The notes below the pieces were generated by a model. That model was given only the letters and a program-made list of their open reading frames with translations. It was not told where the DNA came from and ran no database searches. A stretch of DNA of 36,942 bases, taken from the NCBI GenBank assembly GCA_947588945.1, contig CANPZY010000016.1, positions 1 to 36,942 on the forward strand. The letters are read 5' to 3'. Position numbers and translations under genes: made by a program. Within the stretch, counting starts at the first letter, position 1. The number at the start of each line of letters is the position of its first letter. Below, in pieces: positions 10,407 to 20,781 of the stretch. Source of the DNA: an uncultured Clostridia bacterium. GTDB taxonomy: Bacteria > Bacillota > Clostridia > TANB77 > CAG-508.

Positions 10407-10744
10407 AGTAGATCTATAAGCCGGGTTCTGTCGTGAATAGTCATTTATCTAGGACATATATTGCTATATGCCTCATGCCACCAAATTAAGGAGATGACGA
10501 GCAGTCTTAACCTCCTAGTCTTGGTGTTGCTCCAGATGGGGTTTACACAGCTAGATGTATCACTACATCTACGGTGAGCTCTTACCTCGCCTTTTCACCC
10601 TTACCATTTCTGGCGGTTATTTTCTGTTGCACTTTCCTTAAGGTCACCCTCACTTGACGTTATCAAGCATCTTTGCTCTATGGAGCCCGGACTTTCCTCG
10701 TACGCTGTCTTACGACTTTGCTATACGCAACTATTCAATCTACT
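10407..10744 (-). ncRNA. rnpB: RNase P RNA (class A-like)
   Basis: Minus strand has GAGGAAAGTCCGGGCTCC near the 5' end and ACAGAACCCGGCTTATAG near the 3' end; AGTAGAT/ATCTACT terminal pairing (P1). Confidence 0.95.
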
Positions 10745-10815
10745 ATACTTTATTTTAATATAATAAAATCATTGCTTCTCTTAATTAAATATTTAATTAA
10801 ACTAAAAATCTATAA

Positions 10816-11187
10816 TTATTTTATATCATATCTTTTAGAATTAATATAAGCAATTCCACCAATTATAATTGCAACAGCACCAACTGCTGTTATAACATAT
10901 ATATCATTTTCACCAGTTTGAGGTAAATCTTTTGCTCCATCACTAACTGTATTTACTTTAACTACATTTGTTGCTGTAGTGTTTAATGTTGTTGTATTTC
11001 TAGTTGTTTGATTAGTAGTAGTGTTTTGTGTTCCTGTTGAATTAGTTATACTTGTTGCATTACCTGTAGTATTGTTTCCAGCATTAATTTGAAAAGTACT
11101 TGCATAAACACCTTTTACAAATAATAAAGCTAATGCTACAATCATAATTAAAGATATAATTAAATTTTTTCTTAAATTTTTCATCAC
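10816..11187 (-). CDS. Small secreted Thr/Asn-rich protein with LPXTG-type (LPQTG) sorting signal
   Basis: 123 aa; signal peptide, low-complexity T/N region, DLPQTGEND + hydrophobic segment + NSKRYDIK tail. Confidence 0.8.
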   Translation of the reverse strand: MMKNLRKNLIISLIMIVALALLFVKGVYASTFQINAGNNTTGNATSITNSTGTQNTTTNQTTRNTTTLNTTATNVVKVNTVSDGAKDLPQTGENDIYVITAVGAVAIIIGGIAYINSKRYDIK

Positions 11188-11488
11188 AATGTTCTCCTTA
11201 CTTTTTTCCTAATTATAATTCTATTATATGTATTATTTTATAAAATATAGTATGAAAATATTTACAATTTCAAACTAATAATATTTTATACCTATTTTCT
11301 TTATTAGTCAACATTTTTTTACATATTTTTTTTATTCAAACTATTTTTCTACATATTAATCATCTTATTGATATACCTACATTTTTCAAAAAAAATTTGG
11401 TAATTATTTGTATTTTTTATTTTTACATTTTTGTAATATTTTTCATATTTCTGTAATATATTATTTTCAGAATTTTCCAATATAGTTC

Positions 11489-12577
11489 TTATACGTTAAA
11501 TTTAAATTCAACTACATCTCCTTCTTGCATAATATAGTCTTTTCCTTCTAATCTGACTAGCCCAAGTTCTTTTACTTTCTGGTAACTTCCGTTTTTTATT
11601 AAATCATCATAGGATACGATTTCAGCTTTAATAAATCCTCTTTCGAAATCCGAATGTATTTTACCTGCTGCCTGTGGTGCTTTTGTACCTTTATTTATTG
11701 TCCATGCTCTTACTTCTTTTTTTCCAGCTGTTAAAAATGACATTAGTCCTAATAAATCATAACTTGCTTTAATAACTTTATCTAAACCTGATTCTTCAAG
11801 TCCAATTGCTTCTAGCATTTCCTTTTTGTCATCATCTGTAAGTGCAGATAATTCTTCTTCAATCTTAACACATAATGTTATGACATCTGCATTTTCAGAT
11901 TTTGCATATTCCCTAACTTGTTTTACATAAGCATTTTCTTCTTTTCCTATATCGCCTTCTGAAATATTTGCTACATATAGTATTGGTTTCATTGTTAATA
12001 AAAATGCATCTTTAATTACTTCTTTTTCTTCATCAGAAAAATTAAGCATTCTTGCTGGTTTTCCATCTTGCAAAGCATCTCTAACTTTTTTAAATGTATC
12101 TTCTTCTTGCAAATACTTTTTATCACCTTTTGCAAGTTTAGCTGCTCTTTCTATTCTTTTATTAACTGTATCTAAGTCTGCAAAAATTAGCTCTAAATTA
12201 ATGGTTTCTATGTCTCTAATTGGATCAATGCTTCCATCAACATGAACAATATTAGAATCATCAAAACATCTAACAACTTCTAAAATAGAATCTGTTTCTC
12301 TAATATGAGATAAAAATTTATTTCCTAATCCTTCTCCCTTACTTGCACCTTTAACTAAACCTGCAATATCTACAAATTCAATTATTGCATGTGTTGTTTT
12401 ATCTGATTCATACATTTTAGCAAGGATATCAAGTCTTTCATCAGGCACCGGAACAACTCCAACATTTGGTTCTATTGTGCAGAAAGGATAATTTGCACAT
12501 TCTGCTCCAGCGTTAGTTATACTATTAAAAAGTGTGCTCTTTCCTACATTTGGAAGTCCTACTATTCCTATTTTCAA
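11489..12577 (-). CDS. ychF: Redox-regulated ATPase/GTPase YchF
   Basis: 362 aa; MKIGIVGLPNVGKSTLFNSIT, NYPFCTIEPNVGVVPVPDERL, C-terminal TGS domain (INKGTKAPQAAGKIHSDFERGFIKAE). Confidence 0.97.
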   Translation of the reverse strand: MKIGIVGLPNVGKSTLFNSITNAGAECANYPFCTIEPNVGVVPVPDERLDILAKMYESDKTTHAIIEFVDIAGLVKGASKGEGLGNKFLSHIRETDSILEVVRCFDDSNIVHVDGSIDPIRDIETINLELIFADLDTVNKRIERAAKLAKGDKKYLQEEDTFKKVRDALQDGKPARMLNFSDEEKEVIKDAFLLTMKPILYVANISEGDIGKEENAYVKQVREYAKSENADVITLCVKIEEELSALTDDDKKEMLEAIGLEESGLDKVIKASYDLLGLMSFLTAGKKEVRAWTINKGTKAPQAAGKIHSDFERGFIKAEIVSYDDLIKNGSYQKVKELGLVRLEGKDYIMQEGDVVEFKFNV

Positions 12578-12717
12578 TTTATTTTTCCCCCTAATTATTT
12601 TAAGTATACATAAATCGTATTATATCATAATATTTCTTTTATATCAATTATTAATATTAAATTTAACTATTATGCTATAAAATAATTGATTTGCAGTCAC
12701 TGCGCATAGCATTAATA

Positions 12718-13701
12718 TTATATTCCTTTAATTGTATAAAAACACTTCTTTAATAATTGTTTAAAATTTCTAGCTTTTAAATTTTTAGAAACTTTTCTTT
12801 TAGATAATTCATCTAAGAAAAAATTTTTATTTTTATCTGATAATTCAGGCAAAAATACTATTAAAGAGTTTGTTAAAAATATTTTTAAATTTTCATTTGT
12901 ATATTTATCTAATTTTAAACTTGGTATTTGTTTTAAAATATTATCATAAATAAATAGCACATCCTCTAGTCTTTTTCTTTGTTTTTCTTCATCATTTCCA
13001 CGCATCACGCTTTTTTCGGTTTGCACGTAATAATATTCGTTTTTAGAAATAAATACCATTGATTTTGCTTTTAAAATTATTAATGGAAGTACAGCAAAGT
13101 CTTCATGATAATCCACTTCTGGAAATTCAGGAATTAACTCTTTTTTTATTGCATAATTCCATAAACAAGATATCAATTTATCTTTTCCATACAAAAAATT
13201 AAATCCATCTATGCCTGTCTTTTTTTCAAAAGGAAAACATTCTTCTTTTTTTATAATTTCGCCATTTTCTTTTACAACATTAGGATTCCATTTTATAAGT
13301 TCAATGCCATTATTAATATATTTTTCAATATCTTTCAATAAAGTATCTGATACATAATCATCACTATCAACAAATATAATATAATCTCCATTTGATTTTT
13401 TTATTCCTAAATTTCTTGTATTAGCAATGCCTTTATTTTCTTGTTGATAGTAAAAAAATTTTATATTATTGTTATCTTTATTTTTCAATATAATTGAATA
13501 ATTATTCTCATCATATATTGTTTTATTTATTGAATAATTATCAATAATTTTCTTTACATTTTCTTTTGTTTTATCTTTCGATCCATCATTAATAACTATT
13601 ATTTCATATTCAACAGATGTTTCTTTTTGATTAATTATCGATTCAATTGCTCTCATAATAGTTTTTTCTGCATTATATGCAGGAATAATAAAACTTATCA
13701 T
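12718..13701 (-). CDS. Glycosyltransferase family 2
   Basis: 327 aa; ISFIIPAYNAEKTIMRAIESI, NDGSKDKT, ANTRNLGI, GDYIIFVDSDDYV. Confidence 0.92.
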   Translation of the reverse strand: MISFIIPAYNAEKTIMRAIESIINQKETSVEYEIIVINDGSKDKTKENVKKIIDNYSINKTIYDENNYSIILKNKDNNNIKFFYYQQENKGIANTRNLGIKKSNGDYIIFVDSDDYVSDTLLKDIEKYINNGIELIKWNPNVVKENGEIIKKEECFPFEKKTGIDGFNFLYGKDKLISCLWNYAIKKELIPEFPEVDYHEDFAVLPLIILKAKSMVFISKNEYYYVQTEKSVMRGNDEEKQRKRLEDVLFIYDNILKQIPSLKLDKYTNENLKIFLTNSLIVFLPELSDKNKNFFLDELSKRKVSKNLKARNFKQLLKKCFYTIKGI

Positions 13702-13719
13702 TTTTATTTCCTTTTTTAT

Positions 13720-14793
13720 TTATTTCTCAATGATCTTATCTAATTTCTCTAATATTTCTTTGTTAAATTTTTCGGCATCAAATTTTTGTGGAATAAATCC
13801 ATTATCTAGAAAATCTTTCATACCTTTATAAATGGCCTTATCATCTTTTTCAACTACAATTCCATATTGTTTATCTATTTCTTTTTTACTATCTGATACA
13901 TCTGTAGTTATGATTGGCTTATTTAAAACTTTAGCCTCTACGAAAACTACAGGATTACCTTCAAAATCAGATGACATCAAAAGTGCGTCACTTTGTTTTA
14001 AATATGGATATGGATTTGATTTGACACCTAAAAATTCAATATTCTTTATATTTTTCGCCATTTCCTTATATAAATTAGTCGCTGTTCCTTTTCCTATAAA
14101 AACAACTTTAAATTTATATCCGTTTTTGTTTAATTTTTTTGTTGCTTCTATTATTCTACTCAATTTTTTTTGTTTTTCATCATGTCTTCCAATATTAATA
14201 AAAGTTGGAATATTATCTTTTTTAAAATCATCTATTTCTTCTTCAGATTTTTTAAGTATATCTTTATAATCTATTAAATTATTACATACTATAGTTCTTT
14301 TTGAATATTCTGGATATTGAGCAATAAATACTCTTTTATCCATATCAGATACAAAAACAATTTTTTTATATTTAAAAATTTTTAAATCATCAAAAAATTT
14401 TCTATATTCAATAATATTATTATCATAAAAATCTAAATAATTATTGTGTACCCATAAAGCACAATTTTTACTGGCTGTCCTTGCTACAAATGAGGCAGGA
14501 AAACTATATGTCGCAAAACATCCAGCAAAATCAAACTTGTTTTTATATTTTATTTTGAAAAATTGTTGTTTTATAAAATTTAAAAATTTTCTTAGAATAA
14601 TATTTTTGAATTTGCTTGGTTCATATTTAATTATTTTTATTTCTTTAGGAAGTTCATTAAAAAAAATTCCTTGTTCCTTCTCTAGGGCTAAAGTTATGTC
14701 ATATTTTTTTGAAATTTCTTTTAATAATGTTATAAGTGCAGTTTCTATTCCACCCACATCTAAAGAATATGCAGAAAATAGTATCTTTTTCAA
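13720..14793 (-). CDS. Glycosyltransferase, GT4/GT1 family
   Basis: 357 aa; DVGGIETALITLL, FINIGRHDEKQKKLSRIIEA, LLMSSDFEGNPVVFVEA. Confidence 0.88.
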   Translation of the reverse strand: MKKILFSAYSLDVGGIETALITLLKEISKKYDITLALEKEQGIFFNELPKEIKIIKYEPSKFKNIILRKFLNFIKQQFFKIKYKNKFDFAGCFATYSFPASFVARTASKNCALWVHNNYLDFYDNNIIEYRKFFDDLKIFKYKKIVFVSDMDKRVFIAQYPEYSKRTIVCNNLIDYKDILKKSEEEIDDFKKDNIPTFINIGRHDEKQKKLSRIIEATKKLNKNGYKFKVVFIGKGTATNLYKEMAKNIKNIEFLGVKSNPYPYLKQSDALLMSSDFEGNPVVFVEAKVLNKPIITTDVSDSKKEIDKQYGIVVEKDDKAIYKGMKDFLDNGFIPQKFDAEKFNKEILEKLDKIIEK

Positions 14794-15443
14794 TCTCTAA
14801 TAACCTCCACATTGTATCCTAAAAAAAGTCCTGATTCAATTACTCCAGATATCTTTTTTATTTCTTTTTCTAAATTTATATTTGAATCATAACAAATGTT
14901 TTCAAATTTTGCATCAATTATAGCATTTCCATTTTCAGTCATTCCTCTAAAGGTCGTTTCTACCGCTCCTAACTTTTTTAGCTCATCTGAAACGTAATTC
15001 ATTGCTGATGGAAATACTTCAACAGGAACAGGATGTCTTTCTCCTAATTTTTCTACAAATTTAGTATTATCAACTAAAATATAGTTTTTAGGAGAATTTA
15101 ATATATTTAATTTTTCTTTGAACATTGCCTTCCCCATTCCCTTTATCATATTATTATTAGGATCAACTTCATCAGCTCCGTCAAATGCCCAATCAATTTT
15201 ATCTTCTACTAGGTTTCCAATTTCAATTTCATATTCTTTGCAAATTTCTTCTATATCTTTTGATGTAGGTATAGCTTTTATTTTGATATTTTTTTCTTTA
15301 ATTTTTTTGCCAATTTCTATCGCAGTTAAATACGAGGTTGATCCTGAGCCAAACCCAATGGTTTGGCCATTCTCAACCTTTTCTGCAATTTTTTTTGCTA
15401 ATATTTCTTTTTGTTCTTTATTTGTAATTTGATTAACGTCCAT
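14790..15443 (-). CDS. rpiA: Ribose-5-phosphate isomerase A
   Basis: 217 aa; TIGFGSGSTSYLTAIEIG, DWAFDGADEVDPN, KLGERHPVPVEVFP. Confidence 0.95.
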   Translation of the reverse strand: MDVNQITNKEQKEILAKKIAEKVENGQTIGFGSGSTSYLTAIEIGKKIKEKNIKIKAIPTSKDIEEICKEYEIEIGNLVEDKIDWAFDGADEVDPNNNMIKGMGKAMFKEKLNILNSPKNYILVDNTKFVEKLGERHPVPVEVFPSAMNYVSDELKKLGAVETTFRGMTENGNAIIDAKFENICYDSNINLEKEIKKISGVIESGLFLGYNVEVIRD

Positions 15444-15481
15444 AAATAAACTTCCTTTAAGTTTTATTTTTATAACTACTA

Positions 15482-17158
15482 TTAATTTTTCTTTTTATTT
15501 TTAGATTTTAATTCTTTTATTAATTCATCTAGTCTTTGTTGTCTCATTTCATTAGTTAAATTTTCATATTTTTCTTCTTTTTCTTTTATTTCATTTTCTT
15601 TTTCATCTTTTGTTGAACTTTTTGATTTTTCTTTATTAGTACTTTTTACTTCACTATTAGTAGTAGTTTTGCTATTTTTAACACTTCTTTTATTTGAAGA
15701 TTTATTTATCTTTTTTTCATATTCTTCATTTAATTTTTCTAAGCTCTTGTCATTTAAGTAAGTATCTTCTTCATCATAATTAAATAATTTTTCACCGTCT
15801 TTATTATCTTCAGCTAAAATTTTAGCCTTTGCCTGTTGCTTTTTATTAATTATAATTAAAATTATTAAAGTAATTATTAAAATTAAAATAATTCCTAATA
15901 TTACTCCTATAATTATCTTAGGCAAGTTTTCTTTTGTAAAAAATTCTTTATTTTCTGAAACTTGTGCTACTGTTTCAACTACAACTTCTCTTTTAGCATT
16001 TATAACATAATCAGTTGAAACACTTTCATCAATAGGAGAAACTAATGTTATCCTAATTGTATTTGCTCCATCTTCTAATTTAATCTGTTCTTCTTCTAAA
16101 TTTCCTTCTAAATCTCTATTAATTTCTTTTCCATTTATTTTTACAATAATGTCTTTATTTTTTACTTTTGAAACAGCAGTTTTTATTGATAAACTTTCAA
16201 ATTTTGATTCAACATCACAGTTATAAGATAAAGTTGTAGGATCAAACTCTTTATCTAGTACAACAACTTCTGACTCACCATTTTCATTTATTTTTTCAAT
16301 TATTAATGAATCTAATTTTAACTCGGATTCCTTTATAACTATTGGTTTAGTAACTTTTATTTTGTAGGTTTTTACTGAGCCATTCTCAGCTGTACATCTA
16401 ATTTCAAAATTATTATCGCCTTCATTAATAGTAACTTCGCCTGTTCCTGATATCTTTGCCTTGCTATCTTCTGCAGTCGCACTTATTGAAATTTTTTCAA
16501 AATTATCATAGTTAAAATTATCTGGAAATACTACAACATAATTTTCAACTTCTCTATTAAATCCTGCAGATTCATTTCCTACTTGTCCTAATTTTATTTC
16601 ACCATTTTTTGTACTAACAGATAGTGAACTTAAATAATAATTTCTTGATTTTGTTTCTGTTTGTTTTGGTGCGTCTTGAGGAATATTATTAGTATTTGTT
16701 CCTTGTGAAGGAGTTTGTCCTTCATTATTATTATTATTGTTATTATCGTTATTATTATTTTCTGATTGCACCGTCTTTTCATTTACTGTAATTATACAAT
16801 TTTTTCCTATATAAATAGGTTGATAATCTACACTATAAAAATCCGTTATATCTCCTATTAATGTAAATTCATATTTTCCTTTACTTGTAGGAGTAAATGT
16901 AATACTTTTCGAACCAGATGTATTACCTTCTATATTAGTTTCTCCAACCATTTTTTCAGTTACTCCATTTCCTGAAAGAACTAGATTCCATCCTCCAGCT
17001 GTATACGATGCAGTAATAATAACAGTATCTCCAACTTCAATTGTTTTGTTTTCAGTTAAACTTACTGAAGCTGCTGCATAAACCTTATTAAAATTTAATA
17101 TTAAAAAACTAAGTATAGTAATCAACAATATTGATATAATTTTTTTTATTTTTAACAC
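15482..17158 (-). CDS. Cadherin-like beta-sandwich domain surface protein with C-terminal TM and charged cytoplasmic tail
   Basis: 558 aa; signal peptide, Ig-like region, N/Q-rich linker, two YYLSSLSVS.../LKLDSLIIE... cadherin-like repeats, TM near residue 415, Lys/Glu-rich tail. Confidence 0.8.
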   Translation of the reverse strand: MLKIKKIISILLITILSFLILNFNKVYAAASVSLTENKTIEVGDTVIITASYTAGGWNLVLSGNGVTEKMVGETNIEGNTSGSKSITFTPTSKGKYEFTLIGDITDFYSVDYQPIYIGKNCIITVNEKTVQSENNNNDNNNNNNNEGQTPSQGTNTNNIPQDAPKQTETKSRNYYLSSLSVSTKNGEIKLGQVGNESAGFNREVENYVVVFPDNFNYDNFEKISISATAEDSKAKISGTGEVTINEGDNNFEIRCTAENGSVKTYKIKVTKPIVIKESELKLDSLIIEKINENGESEVVVLDKEFDPTTLSYNCDVESKFESLSIKTAVSKVKNKDIIVKINGKEINRDLEGNLEEEQIKLEDGANTIRITLVSPIDESVSTDYVINAKREVVVETVAQVSENKEFFTKENLPKIIIGVILGIILILIITLIILIIINKKQQAKAKILAEDNKDGEKLFNYDEEDTYLNDKSLEKLNEEYEKKINKSSNKRSVKNSKTTTNSEVKSTNKEKSKSSTKDEKENEIKEKEEKYENLTNEMRQQRLDELIKELKSKNKKKN

Positions 17159-17206
17159 TTCTCTTCTCTCCTACCTTTTAATTAATTATATATATATTTT
17201 TTATTT

Positions 17207-19327
17207 TTAGATTTTTAATTGTGTTACTTTTAATAAATATTTTTGTATTTTTAATAAATCTGCAGAATTAAGCTTTTCATCACCAGTAACATCTGATGCA
17301 GTATAGTTGCAAGTATTGTCCATATTATCTACATTTAATAAATGTTTTTGTATTTTTAATAAATCTGCAGAATTTATTTTTCCATCTCCTGTTGCATCAC
17401 CAATTTTTACTACTGTATATACTTTTTCATCTATTGTTACTTTACAACCTGTTCCAATAATTCCATCTGAAATATCACTTCCATCTGCTTTAGTTATTTT
17501 TATATTTTCTCCAAACTTTTCTTTTAAAGTAGATTCAGATACATTAGGTTCTGCTATAATTTGTTGTTTGTTATCATCTTTTTTCATTTCATAAGCTTCT
17601 TCGAGAGATTCTCCATCTGGTACATTTCCGTTTTTATCTCTTAAATAAGCTCTTGCAACATATCCTGTTGCTCCTGATGAGCTTGTTACTTTATCCCAGT
17701 AATAACCACCAATTAAATTTTTACCTACTTCAATTCTTGTAACTTTACTTCCGTCTGCAAGAAGTCTTATTGTTGTTCCATTAGGCTCTGAACGTAGGAA
17801 CAATCCGCCTTCTGCTCTTATTGTAAATATATTATTAGAATTTGATTCTAATTGAATAGAATCACGTTGTACAAATCCTTGTCTTCCATCATCAAGTTTT
17901 ACTCTATCCCAAACTATACCATTAAATGTATATCTTGCTGAATTATCTATTCTAGTAAGAATCTGACCATTTGCAAGTGTAGTAATTGATTGTTGATTAT
18001 CACCTGGTCCTGTTCTAAGAGCAACATCTGAGCCTAAAACTGCCACACTTTCACTACAATTAATTACATCGCTTACTTCTTCTAAATAACTTGAATTAAA
18101 ATATACATATCCTTCAGTTCCATTTTCTAGTATTATTTTGTGCCATCCATCTCCATATCTTTCTACTGAAAGGACTACAACATTACTATCTTTAATTTTT
18201 GTTATTTCTTTACTTGATGTAGATCTAGATTCTCTTATTATAATATCGCTATGTCCAGGTTTAACTCTAATGTTCCTTGGTCCTACCTCTGACATAGTAT
18301 CAGGAGAATCTGAATTTCTTGAAGGCATATTTAAAAATACTGGAATAACAAATGTCAAGCTTTGGTTCAAAATACCTGTATCTTTTATCTTATTATACAT
18401 TAAATTTGATTCTGCCTTAGGAGCTTCAATATTTTGCATATATTGATGATAAAGTCCTCCATAGCTTTCAACATCAAATTTATTTAAATAAATAGTATCT
18501 TGTTTTTGATTTATATAATCAGAAAATAATATTTTGATTCCACCTGCAATACATTTTTCTAATGAATCCCAGTCTTCTCTTTTAGCTCTTGCTAAAGCAT
18601 TTGCAATTATTGCTTGAGTTCCAGAGCCAGTTGCTCCAATATTAAATATATTGTAATAATTTTTTCCATCTGATTCCATTTTATATGTAGCTCCGCCACC
18701 TGTTCCTTGCTCTTGAATTATCCTTGCTACAACATAAAATGCATTTGCATTATTTTCTTTAGATGCTTTATTTATGGCTTTTGCGTTTTCCATTCCTTGT
18801 CCATCTTTATCCAAAAAAGTATCTTTTATTGCATTATAAACATCCTCATCACTTGATTCTACTTTTCCAATTTGTAAAAATTGTAATATGCTTGAACTGT
18901 TTGGATCCATCCAATTTCTTGGATCCATATAATATCTAATTGTTGCCTCAGATGCATGATACCATGAACCATTATCAAATGTTCTAGAACCACAGCTAGA
19001 ACAAATCCATGCGCCTGATTTTCCTTGAACTAAAGAATAAGGACTAGATCCTGCAAATGCACTTTCTGCAACAACTACTTGATTCCAGTCAAGCCCTGTT
19101 TCCATTATAACAATATTCCAATTTGGATGAGCATTTCTTATTATATCTATCTTTTCTTTGTATCCTGGATAAACATTAGTGTCTAAGTTATCTCCATTAT
19201 ATGTATATCTATTTGAATTTGCTTTTACACTATTATTTGCAAATATTTGAAAAAAACTAAAAAACATTGTTAATAATATTATTATAGCAATTGTCTTTTT
19301 ATGGTTTATTTTGATTTTTAACATCAT
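17207..19327 (-). CDS. Secreted autolysin: glucosaminidase domain, SH3 domains and C-terminal type I dockerin
   Basis: 706 aa; signal peptide; LytB/Bax-like glucosaminidase region (NAFYVVARIIQEQGTGGG...YYNIFNIGA); SH3b repeats; duplicated dockerin DATGDGKINSADLLKIQKHLL / DVTGDEKLNSADLLKIQKYLL. Confidence 0.88.
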   Translation of the reverse strand: MMLKIKINHKKTIAIIILLTMFFSFFQIFANNSVKANSNRYTYNGDNLDTNVYPGYKEKIDIIRNAHPNWNIVIMETGLDWNQVVVAESAFAGSSPYSLVQGKSGAWICSSCGSRTFDNGSWYHASEATIRYYMDPRNWMDPNSSSILQFLQIGKVESSDEDVYNAIKDTFLDKDGQGMENAKAINKASKENNANAFYVVARIIQEQGTGGGATYKMESDGKNYYNIFNIGATGSGTQAIIANALARAKREDWDSLEKCIAGGIKILFSDYINQKQDTIYLNKFDVESYGGLYHQYMQNIEAPKAESNLMYNKIKDTGILNQSLTFVIPVFLNMPSRNSDSPDTMSEVGPRNIRVKPGHSDIIIRESRSTSSKEITKIKDSNVVVLSVERYGDGWHKIILENGTEGYVYFNSSYLEEVSDVINCSESVAVLGSDVALRTGPGDNQQSITTLANGQILTRIDNSARYTFNGIVWDRVKLDDGRQGFVQRDSIQLESNSNNIFTIRAEGGLFLRSEPNGTTIRLLADGSKVTRIEVGKNLIGGYYWDKVTSSSGATGYVARAYLRDKNGNVPDGESLEEAYEMKKDDNKQQIIAEPNVSESTLKEKFGENIKITKADGSDISDGIIGTGCKVTIDEKVYTVVKIGDATGDGKINSADLLKIQKHLLNVDNMDNTCNYTASDVTGDEKLNSADLLKIQKYLLKVTQLKI

Positions 19328-19364
19328 TTTTCCTCCGTTTTTGTCGCATCAATAATTATGTTGT

Positions 19365-19393
19365 ATTCTATCATTACATATTTTTTTAGTCAA
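19365..19393 (-). promoter_or_regulatory. Predicted sigma-A promoter of the autolysin gene
   Basis: Minus strand TTGACT-17 nt-TAGAAT upstream of cggagg RBS and ATG. Confidence 0.55.
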
Positions 19394-19582
19394 GTTTGAA
19401 ACATTTGAAAATAAATACATTCACAGTTTAAAAACACATAAAATTATATGCTTATCTATCTTTTGCAGTGATAGACAAGCATTTATTACATTTTTATTAA
19501 ATTTTAGTTATATTTTAAATATATTATAAAAATAAAAAATATAATAGTTTGCAGTAGTGCGCAGCGATCAACCGTATATAAT

Positions 19583-20722
19583 TTAATCTCCAAAACAAAT
19601 ACCTATATTTCTAGCAGTGGTTACAAGTTCATCATTTAAGTCAACAAATCTAATATTGCTTTCTTCTGTTCCACCTTCTACTGCCCCTAATTCCTTATTA
19701 TTTCCAACAACTTCTTCAAGAGGTACACAATCTAATTTTCCGTTTTTTATAACAGTTAATACTCCAAATTTTCCTTCCATTGCTAGGCTCATTGCTTTTG
19801 CCCCATATTTTGTCGAAAGAACTCTATCATATGCTGTTGGGGTTCCTCCTCTTTGCATATAACCTAGAGTTGTACACCTAGCTTCTAATCCAACTATTGA
19901 TTCTAATTCTTTAGCAACTTTTTCACCTGCTCCAGAAAATTTTCTTGATATTCCTGTTCCTTGTCCAATATCAGCATTAACAGTTGAAGCTTCACCATTA
20001 ATTGGTACTGCTCCTTCTGAAACAACTACTACACTAAATTGTTTTCCTCTCGCAATTCTCTTTCTAATACTATCAGCAACTTTATTTATATCATAAGGGA
20101 TTTCAGGAATAAGTACAGCATCTGCTCCTCCTGCTATTGCTGATTCTAAAGCAATCCAACCAGCATATCTTCCCATAACTTCAAGACACATTATTCTATG
20201 ATGAGTTTCAGCAGTAGTATGAAGTCTATCTAGCGCTTCTTGTGCAACTGATACTGCTGTATTATATCCAAATGTAACTTCTGTACATGCAACATCATTA
20301 TCTATTGTTTTAGGTACTCCAATTGTATTAATTCCTTTTATAAATAAATCTCTTGCAGATTTTTGTGTACTATCTCCACCTAAAGTAAATATACAATCAA
20401 AACCATCTCTTTTATAATTTTCAACACATAAATCTGATAAGTCTTTATACTCAACACTTCCATCTGGATTAGTTACTTTATAATGGAAAACTATTGTATT
20501 AGTTGAAGCTCCAATTATTGCTCCACCTTTTGGTAAAATTCCATCTGCTAAAGGATTATAATCAAGTCTTATAAAATTATTTTCAACTAAGCCTCTATAT
20601 CCATCTATGAATCCATAACACTCTATTCCATGCGTCTCTGCTGTTCTTTTAATTGCTCTAATTACTGCATTTAATCCAGCAACATCTCCTCCATTTGCAA
20701 GTATTGCAACCTTCTTTAACAT
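19583..20722 (-). CDS. pfkA: 6-phosphofructokinase (phosphoryl donor uncertain)
   Basis: 379 aa; GGDVAGLNAVIRAI, TLGGDSTQKSA, GVPKTIDNDV, EVMGRYAGWIAL, LGYMQRGGTPTAYDRV. Confidence 0.93.
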   Translation of the reverse strand: MLKKVAILANGGDVAGLNAVIRAIKRTAETHGIECYGFIDGYRGLVENNFIRLDYNPLADGILPKGGAIIGASTNTIVFHYKVTNPDGSVEYKDLSDLCVENYKRDGFDCIFTLGGDSTQKSARDLFIKGINTIGVPKTIDNDVACTEVTFGYNTAVSVAQEALDRLHTTAETHHRIMCLEVMGRYAGWIALESAIAGGADAVLIPEIPYDINKVADSIRKRIARGKQFSVVVVSEGAVPINGEASTVNADIGQGTGISRKFSGAGEKVAKELESIVGLEARCTTLGYMQRGGTPTAYDRVLSTKYGAKAMSLAMEGKFGVLTVIKNGKLDCVPLEEVVGNNKELGAVEGGTEESNIRFVDLNDELVTTARNIGICFGD

Positions 20723-20781
20723 TTGTACTCCTCCTTTTAAATTTCTATAAAGAAACTTTTTTATCTAATCTATATGTATAT

